From the IMG/VR virus record IMGVR_UViG_3300047678_000094, positions 33,449 through 97,448 of that record: 64,000 nt of DNA. One strand, 5' to 3'. Shown here piece after piece: positions 27,252 through 37,047 of the stretch; position 1 is the stretch's first letter; every line of letters begins with the position of its first letter. Source of the stretch: a virus. Under the pieces are notes generated by a model. The model made no database searches, was not told the origin of the DNA, and worked only from the letters and a program-made list of their open reading frames with translations. Both the position numbers and the translations under genes were made by a program.

Positions 27252-29813
27252 ATGTCGATGACGTTCCAAGTAAGCCCAGGTATCAATGTATCAGAGATTG
27301 ATTTAACAACCTCTATACCAGCCGTGGCGACCGCAGTAGGTGCGTTCGCAGGTCCATTCAACTGGGGACCCATCGGTAAATTTTCACTAATCACAGGCGA
27401 GAATGATCTCGCAGCCCGTTATGGAAAACCTAACAGCGACAACTTCGAGAGCTTCTTCTCAGCGGCAAACTATCTCGCTTATGCAAATCGTCTCTATGTA
27501 AGTCGAGCAGCTAAGACAAGCGGTTTCTCAAACACAGTCACGACAGCCCTTATCGGAAACAACGTTCTTCTCGCATACTCTTCAGATGCTGGTCTAGCGG
27601 CTGGATATGGCGTGTTCGGAACAGGTATCCCAGATGAAGCAACAATCGTTTCTGCAAACAACACCGCTCTGTCGAATACTTTCAACGCCAACACCGCTGT
27701 TGCATCAAACGGACAAATCACTCTGTCTGCAAACCCATTCGTAACTGGTGAAACCGTAGTTTACACTACAGCTACAGGTAACACTGTACTAACAGAACTT
27801 GCAAACAACTCAACGTACTTCGTGCGTGCAGCAAACACAACCACCCTTTATCTTTCTGCTACAGTCGACGGATCTGTTATCACCCTTACAAAAGGTGTGA
27901 CGGAAGCTGGACACACACTAACTCGTAGCGGCGTGACTCGCGTAACTCTCTCAGCAAACGCCACAACCGGAAACGTTGCATCGCCACAGCTGACCACGGT
28001 CAACTACTTTGACACTGCTCTATCATTCAACGCTGTAGCAAACTCTGCCGCAGTGACAAACCGTTCAGCGGCTATCGTAAAGAACTCTGATCATTACGAT
28101 ACTGTAACCTTCCCTTCAGGTGTTGAGTGGGTGGCAAAATACCCATCCGACCTTGGTAACTCTCTGAAGGTATCCGTGTGTGACTCTGCTGACCAATATC
28201 AGTCAACACTTACACCATACTCAATGACAGCTGGTGGTGTTACATCCAACAGCACAGTAATCCCAGGCGGAGCAGGAATCACTGTTGCGCTGAACGCAAA
28301 CAGCGCCACAATCTATGTCGCCAACTCTGCCACACTGAGCTCAGCAAACGCTGCACTTCTTGCAGAAGGGCTAGCTGATTCGTTGATTGTTGGTGACGTT
28401 CTTGAAGTTGGAAACAACTCTATCAACAAGCAAAAACTGAAGATCTCTGCAATCGGTGCTGTGTCGACAGCTTCTGGTAACTCTTCGTTCACTGTGAGCT
28501 TCGATGGAACATATGCTCTGTCAACAGCCTTCTCAGCTAATACGATTTCTCGTTACTGGGAATATGCTTCGATTGTTGGAAAAGCCCCAGGAACAAGCCC
28601 CGCTGTTGAAGCTCTAAACCGTAGCATTGTGGATGAACTTCACATCGTTGTGGTTGATGAAGATGGCAAATTCTCTGGCGCGCCAGGAACTGTTCTCGAA
28701 GCATTCACAAGCCTATCACGTTCTACGGATGCTCGTAACGATGATGGTTCGTCAGGATACTACAAGACAACAATCAACGACCTATCTCGCTATCTCTGGT
28801 GGGCTGCAGACCGTCCAGGAGCCGCTTCAAACACCGCTGCTCTAGTCGCTGCTTCTACAGCACTTGTACCATACACAGTTTCTCTGACAGGTGGTACAAC
28901 TGGTGCTTCTGAATCAGACATCGCTGCGGCCGACCTGGCAGCTGCTTGGGATCTATTCGCAGATACAGCATCTGTAGATGTATCACTTCTGATCGCAGGT
29001 AAACCAGCCGGTGCCTCTGGAACACAGATGGCCAACTACATCATCGACAACATCGCAGAAGCTCGCAAAGACTGCGTCGCCTTCATCTCACCACAGAAGT
29101 CTGACGTTGTCAGAACTGATGGTGCTGAGGCTGACTCTGTAGTAACCTTCCGCGATGGTCTCCGTAGCACTAGCTACGCTGTGATGGACTCTGGGTACAA
29201 GTATCAGTATGACAAGTACAATGATGTGTATCGTTGGGTTCCTTTGAACGGTGACATCGCTGGTCTAACAGCCCGTACCGACCAAACACGTGACCCTTGG
29301 TTCTCACCAGCCGGATTTAACCGTGGTTCTATCAAGAACGTGGTAAAATTGGCTTGGAACCCAAAACAAGCAGCACGTGACGTTCTGTATGGTAAAGGTA
29401 TTGATCCAGTTGTTACTTTCCCAGGACAAGGTACAATCCTCTTTGGAGACAAAACTCTACTGACCAAGGAAAGCGCCTTTAACCGCATTAACATTCGTCG
29501 TCTCTTCATTATCCTAGAAAAAGCGATTGCTAACGCCGCAAACGCAATGTTGTTCGAATTCAACGACGAGTTTACTCGTGCGCAATTCAAGAACATTGTT
29601 GAGCCTTTCCTCCGTGATGTGCAAGGTCGCCGTGGTATCTACGACTTCCGCGTAGTCTGCGACGAAACAAACAACACATCAGAAGTAGTTGATAGTAGTC
29701 GCTTCGTTGGTGATATCTACATCAAGCCAGCTAAGTCGATTAATTTTATTCAATTGAATTTTGTCGCAGTGCGTTCAGGTGTTGAATTTGATGAAATCAT
29801 CGGACAATTCTAA
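27252..29813 (+). CDS. 18: Tail sheath protein gp18
   Basis: The 853-residue protein begins with VSPGINVSEIDLTTSIP and GAFAGPFNWGPIG, the standard sheath N-terminus. It ends with the conserved sheath C-terminal region (FNRINIRRLFIILEKAIANA and DGKLWIDVRVKPA-like DIYIKPAKSINFIQLNF). T4 gp18 is 659 residues. The extra length lies in an Asn/Thr/Ser/Ala-rich insert (about residues 90-440) that probably forms surface domains. Sheath subunits contract during injection. The gene is followed immediately by an inserted homing gene. Confidence 0.93.
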   Translation: MSMTFQVSPGINVSEIDLTTSIPAVATAVGAFAGPFNWGPIGKFSLITGENDLAARYGKPNSDNFESFFSAANYLAYANRLYVSRAAKTSGFSNTVTTALIGNNVLLAYSSDAGLAAGYGVFGTGIPDEATIVSANNTALSNTFNANTAVASNGQITLSANPFVTGETVVYTTATGNTVLTELANNSTYFVRAANTTTLYLSATVDGSVITLTKGVTEAGHTLTRSGVTRVTLSANATTGNVASPQLTTVNYFDTALSFNAVANSAAVTNRSAAIVKNSDHYDTVTFPSGVEWVAKYPSDLGNSLKVSVCDSADQYQSTLTPYSMTAGGVTSNSTVIPGGAGITVALNANSATIYVANSATLSSANAALLAEGLADSLIVGDVLEVGNNSINKQKLKISAIGAVSTASGNSSFTVSFDGTYALSTAFSANTISRYWEYASIVGKAPGTSPAVEALNRSIVDELHIVVVDEDGKFSGAPGTVLEAFTSLSRSTDARNDDGSSGYYKTTINDLSRYLWWAADRPGAASNTAALVAASTALVPYTVSLTGGTTGASESDIAAADLAAAWDLFADTASVDVSLLIAGKPAGASGTQMANYIIDNIAEARKDCVAFISPQKSDVVRTDGAEADSVVTFRDGLRSTSYAVMDSGYKYQYDKYNDVYRWVPLNGDIAGLTARTDQTRDPWFSPAGFNRGSIKNVVKLAWNPKQAARDVLYGKGIDPVVTFPGQGTILFGDKTLLTKESAFNRINIRRLFIILEKAIANAANAMLFEFNDEFTRAQFKNIVEPFLRDVQGRRGIYDFRVVCDETNNTSEVVDSSRFVGDIYIKPAKSINFIQLNFVAVRSGVEFDEIIGQF

Positions 29814-30398
29814 ATGATAGATCGCACACCATATACTTACTTGATTGGCTGGAAACATCTAAACTTGTGGTATTTTGGTGTGCGATATGCTAAAAATTGT
29901 CATCCATCAGAATTATGGAAAAAATATAAAACATCATCAAAAAAAGTTTTAGAACAAGTAAAACTTTCTGGTAATCCAGATGTTATTGAGGTTCGTGATA
30001 TATTTGATTGTGTTGAGAAGGCTAGAAATCATGAACATAAAGTTTTGAAAAAACTTGGTGTTATTCGATCATCTAAGTGGTTAAACGAAACAGATAATAA
30101 ATCGTTCTCAATCGAAGCTTCTAGAAAGGCATCTCTTTCTGATATTTCTAGATTGAGAAAATCTAATTCGCATATTGGTAAACCTGGTCCAAACAGAGGC
30201 AGAAAATTTTCAGAAGAAACTAAAATGAAAATGTCTTTGGCTAGAAAAGGTAAGAAACGGCCTGAACACTCCGAAAAGATGCGCAAGGCTCAAAAAGATG
30301 GTGGATTCCATAAAGGTTTTTTACATACTTTAGAAACTCGCCAAAAAATGAGTAATTCTAGATTGAATTACTGTGCATCAAAACAACTAAATAATTAA
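29814..30398 (+). CDS. Putative GIY-YIG/NUMOD homing endonuclease
   Basis: The 194-residue protein has a divergent GIY-YIG-like start (YTYLIGWKHLNLWYFGVRYA), a basic middle and NUMOD3-like DNA-binding repeats (NRGRKFSEETKMKMSLARKG, then KKRPEHSEKM). It belongs to a different subfamily from the other four intact homing genes here. It starts directly after the gene 18 stop with no ribosome binding site of its own, so it may be translated by coupling. The AT-rich base composition supports a mobile origin. Confidence 0.78.
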   Translation: MIDRTPYTYLIGWKHLNLWYFGVRYAKNCHPSELWKKYKTSSKKVLEQVKLSGNPDVIEVRDIFDCVEKARNHEHKVLKKLGVIRSSKWLNETDNKSFSIEASRKASLSDISRLRKSNSHIGKPGPNRGRKFSEETKMKMSLARKGKKRPEHSEKMRKAQKDGGFHKGFLHTLETRQKMSNSRLNYCASKQLNN

Positions 30399-30417
30399 GA
30401 ATTAGGAGAATAGAAAT

Positions 30418-30954
30418 ATGGCCTTCTCGATCAACGAAATCAAAAGTCAGCTTGCCGGTGGTGGTGCTCGTCAGAACCTGTTCCAAGTTCGTATTACGAA
30501 CCCCGCGAACGGATCAGCTGACATCAAGGTACCATTCCTTGTTCAAGCTTCGCAAATCCCAGCTGCCGGGTTGGGAACCATTCAGGTCCCTTACTTCGGC
30601 CGCACTATCAAACTTGCCGGCGATCGCCAATTCGCTGCCTGGGAAGTTTTGGTAATCAACGACGAAGACTTCAAAATCAGAAATGCTATGGAAGAGTGGT
30701 CTAACAAGATCAACCGCTTCCAAGGTAACATCCGAGAACTGGCAAACTACAAGTCTCAAGCTCAGGTAATTCAATATGGTAAGGACGGCACCATCCTACG
30801 CGAGTATGAGTTTGTCGGTCTGTGGCCTTCTCAAATTTCTGAAATCAGCCTTGACTGGGGTTCTAACGATCAAATCGAAACGTTCGGTGTGACCTTTGAG
30901 TATGACTTCTGGAGAGTTTCCGGTGGTACAACAGGAAACGCTGGAGGACAGTGA
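30418..30954 (+). CDS. 19: Tail tube protein gp19
   Basis: The 178-residue protein starts MAFSINEIKSQLAGGGARQN and contains PFLVQASQIPAAGLG and FGRTIKLAGDRQFAAWEV, the signature of T4-like tail tube subunits. Hexameric rings of gp19 stack inside the sheath. The position after gene 18 is conserved, although a homing gene now separates the two. Confidence 0.93.
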   Translation: MAFSINEIKSQLAGGGARQNLFQVRITNPANGSADIKVPFLVQASQIPAAGLGTIQVPYFGRTIKLAGDRQFAAWEVLVINDEDFKIRNAMEEWSNKINRFQGNIRELANYKSQAQVIQYGKDGTILREYEFVGLWPSQISEISLDWGSNDQIETFGVTFEYDFWRVSGGTTGNAGGQ

Positions 30955-30960
30955 GACGGC

Positions 30961-31004
30961 CGTTTTTATAAATAGACTCTGAAAAGGAGATCTATTATGA
31001 GTGA
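30961..31004 (+). promoter_or_regulatory. Homing-gene leader cassette, second copy
   Basis: These 44 bp are identical to 21558-21601 and include TATAAATA (30967-30974) and AAGGAGAT. The ACGGCCGT palindrome followed by TTTTTAT at its left edge could also act as a weak terminator after gene 19. Confidence 0.8.
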
Positions 31005-31680
31005 AAAATATGGGTTTGTATATGTTTGGTATGATTGTTGGAGAAAGATGTTCTACGTTGGTTGCCATTGGGGAACTGAAGATGATGGATATATTTGTTC
31101 TTCTGACAGAATGCGAAAAGCTTATCGAAGAAGACCAGAAGATTTCAAACGTCGAGTAGTGTTTCGTACAAACGAATCAAGACAAACACTACTCGACGTT
31201 GAAGATAGTTGGTTGAAGTTGATAAAAGAACACGAGATTGGAAAAAAATACTACAATCTCCGTGTTCACAAATTTGGTCACTGGTCTGCTGTCAAAGATT
31301 TATCGTTAAGTGTTAATCAAAAACTTTCTAGAGCACACAAAGGATACCACCGATCGCCTTCTACAGAATTCAAAAAGGGACAACGAATATCTCCATCTAC
31401 TGAATTTCAGAAAGGTGTCGGCTCGTTCAACTCTGGTAAAACGTTAGAAGAACAATTTGGAAAACGACGTGCTTCAGAAATTAAGAATAAGATGTCAAAA
31501 ACCAAAAAAGGAAAACCACTAAACTCTCCTACTAAATTCAAACCTGGTCAGCCTAGCTGGAATAAAGGATTGAAACGTACTTTTATCACAAATGGTTATG
31601 TTACTAAAGCATTATATGGTGATGATATAAGTATTCCTGAAGGATGGCGTAATGGTATGAAAAGTAGGAAAGCTGCATAA
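30997..31680 (+). CDS. GIY-YIG-like homing endonuclease
   Basis: The 227-residue paralogue of the 21594 product starts MSEKYGFVYVWYD and shares FYVGCHWGTEDDGYICSS. The C-terminal half is basic with repeated ST(E/K)FKxGQ motifs and NUMOD3-like segments. It is inserted between genes 19 and 20 with its own late promoter. Its stop overlaps the portal gene start (TAATG), and the protein ends in KAA like its relatives. Confidence 0.85.
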   Translation: MSEKYGFVYVWYDCWRKMFYVGCHWGTEDDGYICSSDRMRKAYRRRPEDFKRRVVFRTNESRQTLLDVEDSWLKLIKEHEIGKKYYNLRVHKFGHWSAVKDLSLSVNQKLSRAHKGYHRSPSTEFKKGQRISPSTEFQKGVGSFNSGKTLEEQFGKRRASEIKNKMSKTKKGKPLNSPTKFKPGQPSWNKGLKRTFITNGYVTKALYGDDISIPEGWRNGMKSRKAA

Positions 31681-33254
31681 TGGACCTTTTCGGTTTCAGA
31701 ATAACACGTAAGATTGATGGGAACGCGCCTCCGGTGTCTTTTGCTCCAGAGCAAAAGGATGACGGGGCGGTTCTCGCAGCTGCAGGTGGTATTCAAGGTG
31801 TATACATCGATCTTGATGGTAGCATCAGGAACGAAGCGGAGCTTGTCTCTAAATATCGTGAAATGTCGATGCATCCTGAGATCGACATTGCGATCGATGA
31901 CATCGTTAACGAAGCTATTTGCCTTGAAGACCTTAAGAAAACAGTCACTCTTAATCTAGACGAACTAGAACAACCACCAAAAATTAAAGAAATCATTCAA
32001 GGGGAATTCAATAATATTCTCAACTTGCTTGAGTTTCAGCATGGTGGGTATGAACTGTTCCGCCGTTGGTATGTGGATGGTAGACTCTACTACCACTTAA
32101 TCATCGATAACAAACTTCCGCAACTTGGCGTCCAAGAAATCCGTTATGTTGATCCTCGCAAAATCCGTAAGGTGCGTCATGTTAAACAGAAACAGATTCA
32201 AGGTATGCCGATCGTAGAGACGGTCGATGAGTATTATGTGTACAACCCTCGTGGGTTTGCTAAAGCTGTCTCTTCACCAGCAACGTTTTTTGGTGACAGT
32301 GGACAACTCACCGGACTTCGTATCTCAAAAGACGCGATCGCCCACTGCACCAGTGGATTAACTTCTATTAATGGTGATGTGGTTACTGGATACCTTCAAA
32401 AAGCCATTAAACCGCTTAACCAGCTTAAAGCGATGGAAGATTCGCTTGTCATCTATCGTATTTCAAGAGCCCCGGAACGTCGCGTGTTCTACATTGACGT
32501 TGGTAACCTCCCAAAATTAAAAGCTGAACAGTACCTTCGTGACGTTATGACGAAGTTCAAGAACAAGCTCGTCTATGATGCATCAAGCGGAGAAATCCGT
32601 GATGATCGTAAATTCATGACCATGCTAGAGGACTTCTGGCTACCAAGACGCGAAGGCGGTAAGGGAACAGAAATCACAACTCTCCCAGGTGGACAAAACC
32701 TTGGTGACATCGACGATATCAAATACTTCCAGAACAACCTGTATAAGTCTCTGAACGTTCCTATTACACGTCTCGACCCAACGCAGGCGTACACGCTCGG
32801 TCGTGCTACAGAAATTACCAGAGATGAGGTTAAGTTCACTAAGTTTGTGAAGCGCCTTCGCTCCCGTTTCTCTGATCTGTTCAATAAGATTCTTGAAAAA
32901 CAACTGATTTTAAAGGGTATCATCAACCAGGATGAATGGAAACAGATCAGACCATTCTTCCAGTACGTTTTTAACGATGATAGCCATACATCTGAACTGA
33001 AGGATCTGGAAATTCTCCGCGACCGCATCGAAGCGGTTGCCAACATGGCCGGTAATGGTATTACTGGAAAATATATGTCTCACCAGACTGTGCGTAAACA
33101 GATCCTTAAACAGAGCGAAGAAGATATCGAGCGCGAAAATGAGCTCATTATGGAGGAAATGACTAACCCAATTCTGTTCCCTCCAATGGAAGAATTAGCT
33201 CCAGCGCCTGAAGGACCACCACAAAGAAAACATCCGACACCCAAGAAAAAATAA
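31680..33254 (+). CDS. 20: Portal vertex protein gp20
   Basis: The 524-residue protein is the T4-like portal: EIDIAIDDIVNEAI, LRYVDPRKIRKVR-type IRYVDPRKIRKVRHV, RAPERRVFYIDVGNLPKLKA, DLFNKILEKQLILKGI. Twelve copies form the ring through which DNA is packaged and ejected and which starts prohead assembly. Length equals that of T4 gp20 (524). The start lies on the stop of the mobile gene. Confidence 0.95.
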   Translation: MDLFGFRITRKIDGNAPPVSFAPEQKDDGAVLAAAGGIQGVYIDLDGSIRNEAELVSKYREMSMHPEIDIAIDDIVNEAICLEDLKKTVTLNLDELEQPPKIKEIIQGEFNNILNLLEFQHGGYELFRRWYVDGRLYYHLIIDNKLPQLGVQEIRYVDPRKIRKVRHVKQKQIQGMPIVETVDEYYVYNPRGFAKAVSSPATFFGDSGQLTGLRISKDAIAHCTSGLTSINGDVVTGYLQKAIKPLNQLKAMEDSLVIYRISRAPERRVFYIDVGNLPKLKAEQYLRDVMTKFKNKLVYDASSGEIRDDRKFMTMLEDFWLPRREGGKGTEITTLPGGQNLGDIDDIKYFQNNLYKSLNVPITRLDPTQAYTLGRATEITRDEVKFTKFVKRLRSRFSDLFNKILEKQLILKGIINQDEWKQIRPFFQYVFNDDSHTSELKDLEILRDRIEAVANMAGNGITGKYMSHQTVRKQILKQSEEDIERENELIMEEMTNPILFPPMEELAPAPEGPPQRKHPTPKKK

Positions 33255-33290
33255 AACATAAATATAACAGATTCAACGGAGAACTATCCC

Positions 33291-33701
33291 ATGCCAGAGC
33301 TAAAAGACCTAGTACAATTCGCTCTTGACAAGCAACCATCGAAGTTCAAGGACGCCTTCGCGGAACTCCTTGCAAATCGCGTTGTTGATCGAGTAGATGA
33401 ACTCAAAGCAGAAATTTCAGCGAACATGTTCGGTGAAGCTCCTGAAGAAGACGAAGAAGATCTCGATGATTCTGACGATGACGTGGTATTCGACGACGAC
33501 GAAGATGTTCTTGTAGATGACGAAGATCTCGCAGATTTTGATCTCGATGACGAAGACATGCCAGCCGACGATGAAGAAATCGACTTCGAAGATGAATATG
33601 AAGACGGAATAGTAGATGAGGATGATGATTCTTTTAATGAGGAAAGTCTCGACGCCCTAGAAGAAGAGACAACACATATTCACGCTAAAGCAGGCAAATA
33701 A
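33291..33701 (+). CDS. Acidic prohead core protein, gp67-like
   Basis: The 136-residue protein has a short N-terminal conserved segment (ELKDLVQFALDKQPSKFKDA) followed by a very acidic stretch with runs of Asp and Glu to residue 130. This is the pattern of the gp67 prohead core proteins located between genes 20 and 21 in T4 relatives. A CATAAATA late-promoter variant lies upstream at 33258-33265. It is probably an internal scaffold component that is degraded by gp21. Confidence 0.75.
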   Translation: MPELKDLVQFALDKQPSKFKDAFAELLANRVVDRVDELKAEISANMFGEAPEEDEEDLDDSDDDVVFDDDEDVLVDDEDLADFDLDDEDMPADDEEIDFEDEYEDGIVDEDDDSFNEESLDALEEETTHIHAKAGK

Positions 33702-33703
33702 CA

Positions 33704-34702
33704 ATGACTAAGACATTAGGAAAACTGCGCCAGCAAACACTTAAACTAAAAGAGCTAGATGCTCCTTCGAGTGTTTCAAAAGGCACAAAGAATTTTGTGA
33801 AGAAACACGTGTATGTTGTGCATCCTGATGCTAACGAAAACGATGATGACGTATTCAAGGCCACAAACGTAAAGAAAGCAAAACGCTTTCCCGAACACGG
33901 CTATGAGAATGGACAAGACAAAGACGTCTATGAAGATTTCGATCGTGAAGAATATCACAAGACACAAGCAGATATCCATAACAGATATGCTGATGCTGTT
34001 GAAAAGAAAGACCCTGGTAAAGCTATTGTTTATCGTGAACTTGCTAGAAAGCATCTCCACCAAGCCAAAAAACATTCTCGTTTCCACGATTCAGTGACTA
34101 TGAAGAAAGGTCGCACCCGTGGAGAAGATCTTCTCGGAGATCATCGCGCTTCTCGTCGTATGGAAGGACAGCGACTTAAGGATCGTCAGAGAACAGAAGA
34201 AACTGAGCTTGATGAAATTTCCACGCCATTTGTTGTAGCTTTGAGTAGAGCTTTGCGTATCAAAAACGCTAGAAGCGGTGGTGGAGGATCATCTAATCGA
34301 AAGAAGTTGGAGAAACTTCGTCTTAAGAACAACAAACGTGAGCTTCTACTCAAACCTTCAATGCAAGACCCAGCGCAAACTGCGAGTATGGCGGCCTTTG
34401 ATGCTAAGATCGGACGTGCTGCTGAATACAAAGGTCACATGGCTGCCAAAGCAAAACGTGATGCAGCCAAGAAATATTGGGGTGAAGAAAAAATGAACGA
34501 AGATCATCACGAAGTAGCAGCTGGTAAGTATTCAGAAGGTTATGAGCACATTGAAGCTCTCAGCGAGAAAGATCAAGCTCTTCTTGTAGATACATATAAT
34601 AGTCTCACTAAAGAAAACCAAGAACGCTTCCTTGAGCTTGCTGAATCAGAAGAAGGTGTCGATCAACTTATTGACTTCGCCATCACACAAAGGGTTGACT
34701 AA
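33704..34702 (+). CDS. Putative prohead core / internal head protein
   Basis: The 332-residue protein is strongly charged and mostly helical, with basic N-terminal and middle portions and an acidic C-terminal helix (LAESEEGVDQLIDFAITQ). The place between the gp67-like gene and the protease gene suits an internal core protein such as gp68. It contains several possible gp21-type cleavage contexts. The family is not recognised with certainty. Confidence 0.55.
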   Translation: MTKTLGKLRQQTLKLKELDAPSSVSKGTKNFVKKHVYVVHPDANENDDDVFKATNVKKAKRFPEHGYENGQDKDVYEDFDREEYHKTQADIHNRYADAVEKKDPGKAIVYRELARKHLHQAKKHSRFHDSVTMKKGRTRGEDLLGDHRASRRMEGQRLKDRQRTEETELDEISTPFVVALSRALRIKNARSGGGGSSNRKKLEKLRLKNNKRELLLKPSMQDPAQTASMAAFDAKIGRAAEYKGHMAAKAKRDAAKKYWGEEKMNEDHHEVAAGKYSEGYEHIEALSEKDQALLVDTYNSLTKENQERFLELAESEEGVDQLIDFAITQRVD

Positions 34703-35112
34703 TGACCGTTACGGTACAGAAAAATCAGAAGAATGGTGTCGTAACCATCCACTTCAACGCTAGCGGTTCAATCGTTATTGCTGGTAACAACAGTGTGTCC
34801 AACGTAGCTATTGGCGCTGAGATAATCGAGACAGCTCCAATTAACCAGGTTTGGGCAGGATCACCATCTGGTAACGCAGCTTATTGGGAAATTAAACGTG
34901 ATGGCACACTGGTCGCAACAATCGACTCTACGTGTTATCTCGACTTCGCCGGCAACGGAAACCAGCTTACAGTAGCTGCCAACGGTGCCAACCTTACCGC
35001 TAACCTTATTGGTGCAACATCCGGTTTCCTTGTTGTCGAGCTACAGAAACTCGGCGCTGGTGGAAGACCGCCGCTTGGTGCTAATAGCGACTACTTTGTA
35101 GCAGGACAGTAA
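34702..35112 (+). CDS. Putative capsid-associated protein
   Basis: The 136-residue beta-rich protein starts on the last base of the preceding stop. It has strands such as GVVTIHFNASGSIVIAG and FLVVELQKLG with AYWEIKRDG in the middle. A small beta protein in the head cluster may be a capsid decoration or head-tail protein. This is inferred from location only. Confidence 0.55.
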   Translation: MTVTVQKNQKNGVVTIHFNASGSIVIAGNNSVSNVAIGAEIIETAPINQVWAGSPSGNAAYWEIKRDGTLVATIDSTCYLDFAGNGNQLTVAANGANLTANLIGATSGFLVVELQKLGAGGRPPLGANSDYFVAGQ

Positions 35113-35117
35113 CCACA

Positions 35118-35984
35118 ATGAAACTCATCACAGAAGTTTACGAAGACGTAAAACTTGTCACAGAAGGCAAGGAAGGCGAAGCGAAAACACACTTCATCGA
35201 AGGTGTGTTCATGATGGGTAACATTCAAAACCGTAACGGGCGTTTCTATCCAGTCAATGTTCTGGAAAACGCCGTAACGAAATATCAAAAAACATACATC
35301 GACAACAAACGCGCATTTGGTGAACTTGGGCACCCAGAAGGTCCATCTATTAACCTTGATCGCGTATCCCACCTTATTGAGAAACTAGAACGCAACGGCG
35401 ACAATTATATGGGTCGCGCGAAGATTCTCGACACACCAATGGGTAACATTGTTGTAGGAATTCTCAAAGGTGGTGGTAAGATCGGGGTTTCGACCCGTGG
35501 TCTTGGATCACTAGAAGAAACAAACAAGGGTTACAAGCTTGTTAAAGACGACTTCTTCCTTTCGACAGCGGCCGATATCGTGGCCGATCCATCAGCACCA
35601 GATGCCTTCGTAAATGGCATCATGGAAGGCGTTGATTGGTGCTGGAAGAACGACCAACTAATCGCGGAAAAAACCCGCACTGCAGTTGAAAAAGCTGTAT
35701 CATCCCGCGAACTGGAAGATCGAAAGCTCAAAATCTTCGAAAACTTCATTCGTGGAATTGCTTCTTTAAATGAGACCACACGGTCCATGAATTTGGTGCA
35801 TGATTACAAAGGAAATCACATCGGCTATCAATCTAAATCTGGTGAATACTTTGCCAAACCAGCAAATGGTGGTTTCGGTCACGAAGAAAATTCATCTGCT
35901 AGACCATCAGGATCTAGAGTATCCAACAAAACAATCTTAATGCACTATAAAGATAAAGATTCAAAGTCAAAACATTATAAATAA
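35118..35984 (+). CDS. 21: Prohead core protease gp21
   Basis: The 288-residue protein is the T4-type maturation protease: NRNGRFYPVNVLENAVTKY, FGELGHPEGPSINLDRVSH with the conserved His, and GKIGVSTRGLGS with the catalytic Ser region. It cleaves scaffold and capsid proteins during head maturation. T4 gp21 is about 212 residues, and the standard part ends near FENFIRG (about residue 214). The last 70 residues are a Gly/Ser/Lys-rich extension not usual for the family. The late promoter for gene 22 overlaps its final codons. Confidence 0.92.
   Translation: MKLITEVYEDVKLVTEGKEGEAKTHFIEGVFMMGNIQNRNGRFYPVNVLENAVTKYQKTYIDNKRAFGELGHPEGPSINLDRVSHLIEKLERNGDNYMGRAKILDTPMGNIVVGILKGGGKIGVSTRGLGSLEETNKGYKLVKDDFFLSTAADIVADPSAPDAFVNGIMEGVDWCWKNDQLIAEKTRTAVEKAVSSRELEDRKLKIFENFIRGIASLNETTRSMNLVHDYKGNHIGYQSKSGEYFAKPANGGFGHEENSSARPSGSRVSNKTILMHYKDKDSKSKHYK
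35976..35983 (+). promoter_or_regulatory. Late promoter of gene 22
   Basis: A perfect TATAAATA lies inside the last codons of gene 21 and 27 bp upstream of the gene 22 ATG; AACGGAGTTAAGGAAA forms the ribosome binding site. Confidence 0.65.
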
Positions 35985-36010
35985 TACTAGATAAAACGGA
36001 GTTAAGGAAA

Positions 36011-36970
36011 ATGCCTAAAGCAACCAAGTCAACCGTAGCAGAAGAATCAGCAGCAGCTGCTACGCTTAAACCAAATCCATCGCGCGCTTCTATGCTCGCG
36101 ACGTTCACACAGATGCTTGCTCAGCTAGGTATGGAAGATCTTACTCACTTCTTCAACGACTCGATTGCACAAATCGGTAAAGAAGCAGCTAACATCGATC
36201 CAAACGCCGCTGCTAAAAACGTAGCAACTATCGCAACAAAAGAAGACATCGACGAAGTATTCGCCGGTGAAGAACTCTCAGAAGAATTCAAGACCAAAGC
36301 TGCTGAGATCTTCGGAGCTCTTGTTGAAGCGCGTGTCGTGCTTCGTACAGCAGAAATCGAAGAACAGTTCGAAGAAAAGATGAAAGATGAAGCGGAAGCT
36401 ATCATCGAACAGGTAACGGACACACTTGACCAATACCTAAACTACGTAGCTTCTGAATGGCTCAAAGAAAATGAAGTTGAAGTTGAAAAATCACTTCGTT
36501 CTGAAATCGCCGAGTCGTTCCTCGAAGGTCTCTACAATCTCTTCACTGAAAACAACATCAAGGTTCCTGAGGCAAAGATTGACGTTGTCGAACAACTCGC
36601 AGCACGTGTTGAGCGACTTGAAGCAGAACTAGACGAAGAAGTAAACAAGAACATTGAACTCCAGACTGAAATCGAAGAAGGTGCCCGTGCCGCTGTATTC
36701 GCTGATGTGACTGAGGGATTGGTGGCAACGCAAGTTGAGAAATTCCGCACACTTTCGGAAGGAATCGAATTTGCTGATCCTGAATCATTCAAACGTAAGC
36801 TTTCTGTGATCAAAGAAAAACACTTCTCTGGTAAGTCAGATACAGCACCAAACTTTGGTGTTCTGACAGAAGAGAATGATGTACCGCTAGACGAAGCTGA
36901 TGTTAAAAAACCAGCTAACCCAGCTATGAGTCGTTATGTTCAAGCTATCTCCCAGACTTCTGGGGAATAA
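36011..36970 (+). CDS. 22: Prohead scaffold protein gp22
   Basis: The 319-residue protein is helical, Glu/Ala-rich and has long coiled-coil stretches (AARVERLEAELDEEVNKNIE). It also has the gp22 landmark IEFADPESFKRKLSVIKEKHF. gp22 forms the main scaffold core that shapes the head. Its position between genes 21 and 23 is conserved. Confidence 0.9.
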   Translation: MPKATKSTVAEESAAAATLKPNPSRASMLATFTQMLAQLGMEDLTHFFNDSIAQIGKEAANIDPNAAAKNVATIATKEDIDEVFAGEELSEEFKTKAAEIFGALVEARVVLRTAEIEEQFEEKMKDEAEAIIEQVTDTLDQYLNYVASEWLKENEVEVEKSLRSEIAESFLEGLYNLFTENNIKVPEAKIDVVEQLAARVERLEAELDEEVNKNIELQTEIEEGARAAVFADVTEGLVATQVEKFRTLSEGIEFADPESFKRKLSVIKEKHFSGKSDTAPNFGVLTEENDVPLDEADVKKPANPAMSRYVQAISQTSGE

Positions 36971-37047
36971 CCCAACTCAAGCACTATAAAAGACTAAATA
37001 AATCTAACAACGAGAGAAAATTAAATCTCACTAAGGAGTAGAAGAAA

